From Oscillospiraceae bacterium (GTDB taxonomy: Bacteria > Bacillota > Clostridia > Oscillospirales > Ruminococcaceae), in the NCBI GenBank assembly GCA_029068025.1, contig JAIEDJ010000123.1, forward strand, positions 1 to 7,074: DNA of 7,074 nt, given 5' to 3'. The translations under genes were made by a program, and so were the position numbers. The notes beneath the pieces were generated by a model. That model was given only the letters and a program-made list of their open reading frames with translations. It searched no databases and was not told the origin of the DNA. Shown piece by piece: positions 3,817 to 7,074 of this stretch. How positions within the stretch are numbered: the stretch's first letter is position 1; the number at the start of each line of letters is the position of its first letter.

Positions 3817-6195
3817 TTACATCTCAACAATTACATTGTTTTCCAAATCGTTAAGAATGTCCTCTGCAATCAGGTTTTGGGGGAGCTTTTTTCCGTTTAC
3901 TGTGACGGACTTTACGCCGTGCTGTGAGCCGTTCGGGTTGTTTACCGTGATGTGAAGGCGTTTTCCGCGGAACGTCTTTTCTATCGTGAATTCCTTCCAC
4001 TCGGACGGGATCGACGGGTCTATCACCAGACCGTTTATGTTCGGCTTAAGTCCGAGTATTCCCTCGACTGTGCCTACCATTACCGTAGAAGCTGTTCCGG
4101 TAAGCCAATGAACGTGCGCTCTTCCCGCGAACGGGCTGTCCTTGCCCTCGACGAACTGTCCATATACATACGGCTCCATTTCGCGAAGCTCCGCGCGGTC
4201 ATTATACGCGGCGGGAGCGGCTTCTTTCCAATATTTGTACGCCTTGTCGCCGCGCCCGAGCCCGGCTTCCGCAAGAATAAGCCAGCCCTGCGGCTGTGAG
4301 AATATCCCGGCGTTTTCCTTGACGCAGCGGTTGAAGCACTTCATCAGAGCGCCGTCAAACGCGTGGTGTTCGTATGGCGGATACATTACCATAGCGCCGT
4401 GCGGTGTGTTCAGTTCGCGTTCAACGCTGTCTAGAGCCGCTTTGCCGCGCTTCTCGTCCGCATAGCCGGAGATCACCGACCAGCTCTGCGGGTTCAGCCA
4501 CATGGACGCTTCCGGGTCGGTGCGCTGTCCTATCACCGTGCCGTCCTCCTTGTAGCCGCGGATAAACCGGTCTTCGTTCCAGCAGTTTTCAAGTATTGCG
4601 GCGAGGTTTGCGTTTGTCTCGTCAAGATACTTGATGTACTCGGTGTCGGTCTTCATTTCGGCATAGGCGCGGAGTATCTTTATCGCGTACACAAGCTGAA
4701 ACGCGACAAATGTGCTCTCGCCCTTTTTGCCGAGACGAAGGCAGTCGTTCCAGTCGGCGTGAAGTCCGGCAGGCATTCCGTGAGTGCCGAGGTTGTTCAT
4801 CGAGAACGATATTGCGCGTTTTAAATGCTCGTACACCGTGCCGCTCTCGCCGTCGTTCGCGTAGGATATGACCTTATCCAGAAAAGCGGTATCGCCGCTC
4901 TCGCCGATATATTTGTCCACCGTGGGGAACAGCCACAGCGCGTCGTCGGCGCGGTAGGACGGGTGTCCGGTCTCCTTGACGTACTCGGGATCGTCGGGGG
5001 TGTTCTCGTGCCCCGCGTTATGGGTGAACTTTACGAGCGGCAGTCCCGCGCCGTTGGTCACTTGGGCGGACAGCATAAACTCTATGCGCTCTCTCGCAAG
5101 CTCGGGCGCGAGGTGGATTATTCCTTGAATATCCTGGACGGTGTCGCGGTAGCCGTAGCCGTTTCGCAAGCCGCAGTACCGGAACGACGCGGCGCGTGAC
5201 CAGATGAACGTGATAAAGCAATTGTACGCGTTCCAGACGTTTACCATGCTGTTGAAATCGGGATCGGGCGTATTCACTTGCAGATTGTTTATCTGTCCGT
5301 GCCAGAAGTCTTTCAGCTCGGCGAGTTCCTTTTCGATAACGCCGTTTTGCTCATATTTCGCGATTATCTCGCGGGCGGTGTTCTCGTCCTTTTGTCCGAG
5401 AAGATAGGTTATCCGTTTGCTTTCGCCGGGTTGGAGCGTGATATCGCTTTGCAGAGCGCCGCAGGAGTTTCCGCAGTAGTTCAGTGCGCCGTTCAGACCT
5501 TGTTCTATCCCGGCAGGGTTGGCGTAGCTTCTGTACGCGCCGACAAACGCGTCGCGGTCGCCGCAGTATGCGGAAATTGCCGCGCCTGCCGCTCCGAGAA
5601 AGCGCGATATGCCGCCCTCGGTCTCATTCTGGCGCTGGAGTATGAATTTGTCCTTGAAATAAGTGTGAGTGATGAACAGGGTGTATTGCAGATTGACCTG
5701 ATCCTGCTCGTAATTGTTGTCATTGACAAACTCGCAATAGCCCGTTACCGCGATACGGCGCGGCTTGCTGTCCGTGTTGGTGATCACCGCAGACCACACC
5801 TCGTAGGTCTGCCCTTTGGGCACGTAATACGTCGTTTCGGACTTTATTCCTTTGTATTCCGAAGAGATCACCGTGTAGGCTGTGCCGTGGCGGCACTCGC
5901 TCTTGAAGCTCTCAAGCGGCTTGCAGACGGGCGCCCAGGATCCGCTCCAGTATTCGCCGTCGTCGAGGTCTCGCAGATAGATATAACGTCCGGGCTGATC
6001 CGCCGCTACTCCGTTAAATCTATAGCGGATGATCCGTCCGTTCGCGCCGCTCTTTTCAAAGCTGTAGCCGCCCGCGTTGTTGGAGATTATCGCGCCGTAC
6101 TCGGGCGATCCCAAATAATTCGCCCACGGGGCGGGAGTGTCGGGACGCGTGATCACATATTCTTTGTTCTTATCATCAAAAAATCCGTAATTCAT
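3817..6195 (-). CDS. GH94 disaccharide phosphorylase (cellobiose/chitobiose/cellobionic-acid phosphorylase group)
   Basis: GH94 enzymes split beta-linked disaccharides with inorganic phosphate, inverting the linkage to give an alpha-sugar-1-phosphate plus the second sugar. This happens in the cytosol after import and saves ATP. The 792-residue product has the family length (about 790-820) and no signal peptide. It opens MNYGFFDDKNKEYVITRPDT (1-20). Other marks are YLGSPEYGAIISNNAGGYSF (27-46), GYGYRDTVQD (346-355), ADWNDC (480-485, which holds the general-acid Asp region), VKENAGIFSQ (625-634) and HWLTGT (696-701, phosphate loop). Odd point: Gln634 lies where the cellobiose and chitobiose phosphorylases I recall have a phosphate-contacting His. 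The ATG at 6195 follows AAAGGG (6203-6208) by 7 nt; an in-frame TTG at 6213 lacks a ribosome site. It lies 112 bp downstream of the GH5 gene in the same orientation, which favours a beta-glucan-derived substrate, but exact specificity is open. Confidence 0.93.
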   Translation of the reverse strand: MNYGFFDDKNKEYVITRPDTPAPWANYLGSPEYGAIISNNAGGYSFEKSGANGRIIRYRFNGVAADQPGRYIYLRDLDDGEYWSGSWAPVCKPLESFKSECRHGTAYTVISSEYKGIKSETTYYVPKGQTYEVWSAVITNTDSKPRRIAVTGYCEFVNDNNYEQDQVNLQYTLFITHTYFKDKFILQRQNETEGGISRFLGAAGAAISAYCGDRDAFVGAYRSYANPAGIEQGLNGALNYCGNSCGALQSDITLQPGESKRITYLLGQKDENTAREIIAKYEQNGVIEKELAELKDFWHGQINNLQVNTPDPDFNSMVNVWNAYNCFITFIWSRAASFRYCGLRNGYGYRDTVQDIQGIIHLAPELARERIEFMLSAQVTNGAGLPLVKFTHNAGHENTPDDPEYVKETGHPSYRADDALWLFPTVDKYIGESGDTAFLDKVISYANDGESGTVYEHLKRAISFSMNNLGTHGMPAGLHADWNDCLRLGKKGESTFVAFQLVYAIKILRAYAEMKTDTEYIKYLDETNANLAAILENCWNEDRFIRGYKEDGTVIGQRTDPEASMWLNPQSWSVISGYADEKRGKAALDSVERELNTPHGAMVMYPPYEHHAFDGALMKCFNRCVKENAGIFSQPQGWLILAEAGLGRGDKAYKYWKEAAPAAYNDRAELREMEPYVYGQFVEGKDSPFAGRAHVHWLTGTASTVMVGTVEGILGLKPNINGLVIDPSIPSEWKEFTIEKTFRGKRLHITVNNPNGSQHGVKSVTVNGKKLPQNLIAEDILNDLENNVIVEM

Positions 6196-6202
6196 TGTTA
6201 TA

Positions 6203-6208
6203 CCCTTT
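6203..6208 (-). promoter_or_regulatory. Ribosome binding site of the GH94 gene
   Basis: AAAGGG, 7 nt upstream of ATG 6195. It fixes the start and excludes the six-codon-longer TTG start at 6213, which lies upstream of this site. Confidence 0.75.
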
Positions 6209-6224
6209 TTCAATTTTTAGGATT

Positions 6225-6305
6225 CCAAAGGGCGAAGCCCTTTGGCTAGGGGTTTGGGGGACGGAGTCCCCCGCGTCTCTCCCCTCTCTCTTCAAGAGAG
6301 GGGGG
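6225..6305. repeat. Triple stem-loop intergenic element between GH5 and GH94
   Basis: Three adjacent hairpins fill most of the 112-bp gap. Read on the plus strand they are: CCAAAGGGC (6225-6233) with GCCCTTTGG (6237-6245), a perfect 9-bp stem with a GAA triloop followed by CTAG; GGGGGAC (6256-6262) with GTCCCCC (6266-6272), 7 bp with a GGA triloop; and CCCCTCTCT with AGAGAGGGG around 6281-6305. The first repeats the plan of the 1197-1220 hairpin, with the same stem length, triloop and CTAG, but different stem bases. In the GH5-GH94 transcript these would form right after the GH5 stop. They could cause partial termination, protect the GH5 mRNA 3' end or set unequal expression. A U-run does not follow directly, so full termination is unlikely. 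Confidence 0.65.
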
Positions 6306-6307
6306 GT

Positions 6308-7074
6308 TCAGAGAAGCTTTACGAGCTTGTCGAGAACGCCCGAATAATGCTCGTCGATAAGTCCGAAGTCCTTTTGCTTGTATGTCCAGGCGGCGCGCGA
6401 AATGTTCATTTTCTCAAGCGCGGCGTTTATATCCGCGAACCATCTGACCGCGCTTTCGGGGGGGACTTGATCGATAACTCCGTACTCGCCGCAATAGAGC
6501 GGAACGCCGAACTTTTCGGAAACCTGCTTTGCCTGTTCAAACAGCCGCTCGAAATATCCGCTGTCTGTCATTTCCGCGTTTTCCGGATCGAATTCATCAT
6601 CGTATTTATTCCCGAAGAAGCGGCGCGTATAATCGAGCATTGCCTGCTCGGTCCGGGGATATTCAAGCTCGAAATCCTTTGGAAGCTCTGGCACCCAATA
6701 CGCTTTCTGGTGTGTGAACACGAGCGGGCTGTAGCAATGGAAGTCGAACACTATGTTGTTATCGGCGGGCTTGTCAAGCAGCGTCAGACCATAAATGCTG
6801 TTGTTGCGTATACCGCCGTACATTATGGGCGTGTCGGGAGCGAGCTTGCGGATCTCGGTTATCGTTTTCGCGGCGATCTCGTTCCACTTCTGCGCGAATT
6901 TCAATTCCGTGACCTCGTTGAGCAGCTCGAATACTACGTTCTTTTTGGAGCTGTAGCGCTTTGACATCTCGCGCCATAGCGAGTAAAATAGTTCTTGAAG
7001 GCGTTCGTCCTCGAAGAAGCTGCAATAGGAAGCGTCGTCAAACACAAACCCCGCCGTCTTGTGCAGATCGAGAC
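6308..7074 (-). CDS. Glycoside hydrolase family 5 enzyme, N-terminus cut by window edge
   Basis: GH5 enzymes are retaining beta-glycanases (endoglucanases, mannanases, glucosidases and others) with a TIM-barrel fold. The visible 254 residues begin LDLHKTAGF (1-9), matching the DLHxxxG strand typical of GH5. The acid/base Glu is at 53 in VVFELLNEV (46-54), a conserved His-Tyr pair follows in FDFHCYSP (110-117), the nucleophile Glu196 is in YCGEYGV (193-199), and a C-terminal aromatic appears in AAWTYKQKDFGLID (227-240). Both catalytic glutamates are intact. It ends with TGA at 6308 and has no C-terminal dockerin or binding module. Roughly the first 70-100 residues are missing, so whether it is secreted is unknown. 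It precedes the GH94 gene and likely feeds it with short beta-linked sugars. Subfamily and substrate cannot be set from this part. Confidence 0.92.
   Translation of the reverse strand, partial: LDLHKTAGFVFDDASYCSFFEDERLQELFYSLWREMSKRYSSKKNVVFELLNEVTELKFAQKWNEIAAKTITEIRKLAPDTPIMYGGIRNNSIYGLTLLDKPADNNIVFDFHCYSPLVFTHQKAYWVPELPKDFELEYPRTEQAMLDYTRRFFGNKYDDEFDPENAEMTDSGYFERLFEQAKQVSEKFGVPLYCGEYGVIDQVPPESAVRWFADINAALEKMNISRAAWTYKQKDFGLIDEHYSGVLDKLVKLL

Noticed and set aside
3733..3927. Small plus-strand frame of 64 codons after the 2H gene.
   Set aside because: It runs through the terminator stem and into the antisense of the GH94 3' end; no ribosome site or family match.
5278..6249. A 323-codon plus-strand frame opposite the GH94 gene.
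   Set aside because: It is antisense to a clear full-length enzyme. Long antisense frames are expected in GC-rich coding DNA; no family motifs and no convincing ribosome site.

Overview
The window looks like chromosomal DNA from a Gram-positive, fibre-degrading anaerobe, probably a Clostridia/Oscillospiraceae (Ruminococcus-like) gut or rumen bacterium. The reasons are SD-led starts, sigma-A type promoters with 17-bp spacers, a GH5 glucanase followed by a cytosolic GH94 phosphorylase, an Rsm22-family gene next to an Sfp-type phosphopantetheinyl transferase, and GC-rich palindromic intergenic repeats. The taxonomic call is inference; there is no rRNA or other marker to fix it. No tRNA, rRNA, CRISPR array, transposase or phage gene was seen.

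Layout. (1) 1-972, minus: 5' part of purD (purine synthesis), running off the left edge, with its own near-consensus promoter at 1014-1042. (2) 973-1368: about 400 bp without a credible gene, packed with repeated GTTGATC-type motifs and holding a 108-bp inverted-repeat element with internal hairpins (1183-1290). (3) 1369-2019 and 2060-2995, both minus: a likely two-gene operon in the order Rsm22-like ribosome-assembly protein, then 4'-phosphopantetheinyl transferase, 40 bp apart. (4) 2996-3126: a compact divergent promoter region driving the Rsm22 operon leftward and a 2H phosphoesterase gene rightward. (5) 3127-3693, plus: the 2H phosphoesterase gene, visibly more AT-rich than its neighbours. 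(6) 3746-3777: a 10-bp GC stem between convergent genes, probably a bidirectional terminator. (7) 3817-6195, minus: a complete GH94 disaccharide phosphorylase. (8) 6225-6305: three consecutive stem-loops. (9) 6308-7074, minus: the C-terminal part of a GH5 glycoside hydrolase running off the right edge.

How the genes fit. GH5 and GH94 form a saccharolytic pair: GH5 would cut a beta-glucan or related polymer to short oligosaccharides, and the GH94 enzyme would split an imported disaccharide with phosphate to give a sugar-1-phosphate, saving ATP. Rsm22 (small-subunit assembly), the PPTase (carrier-protein activation) and PurD are housekeeping functions. The 2H enzyme probably acts on an RNA or nucleotide 2',3'-type phosphodiester.

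Most of the window is recognisable. The points most worth a second look are the motif-rich palindromic intergenic element, its architectural cousin between GH5 and GH94, a His-to-Gln change at what should be a phosphate-contacting position of GH94, and the four-cysteine (probable Fe-S) signature in the bacterial Rsm22 protein. I did not find convincing evidence of a wholly new multi-gene system.
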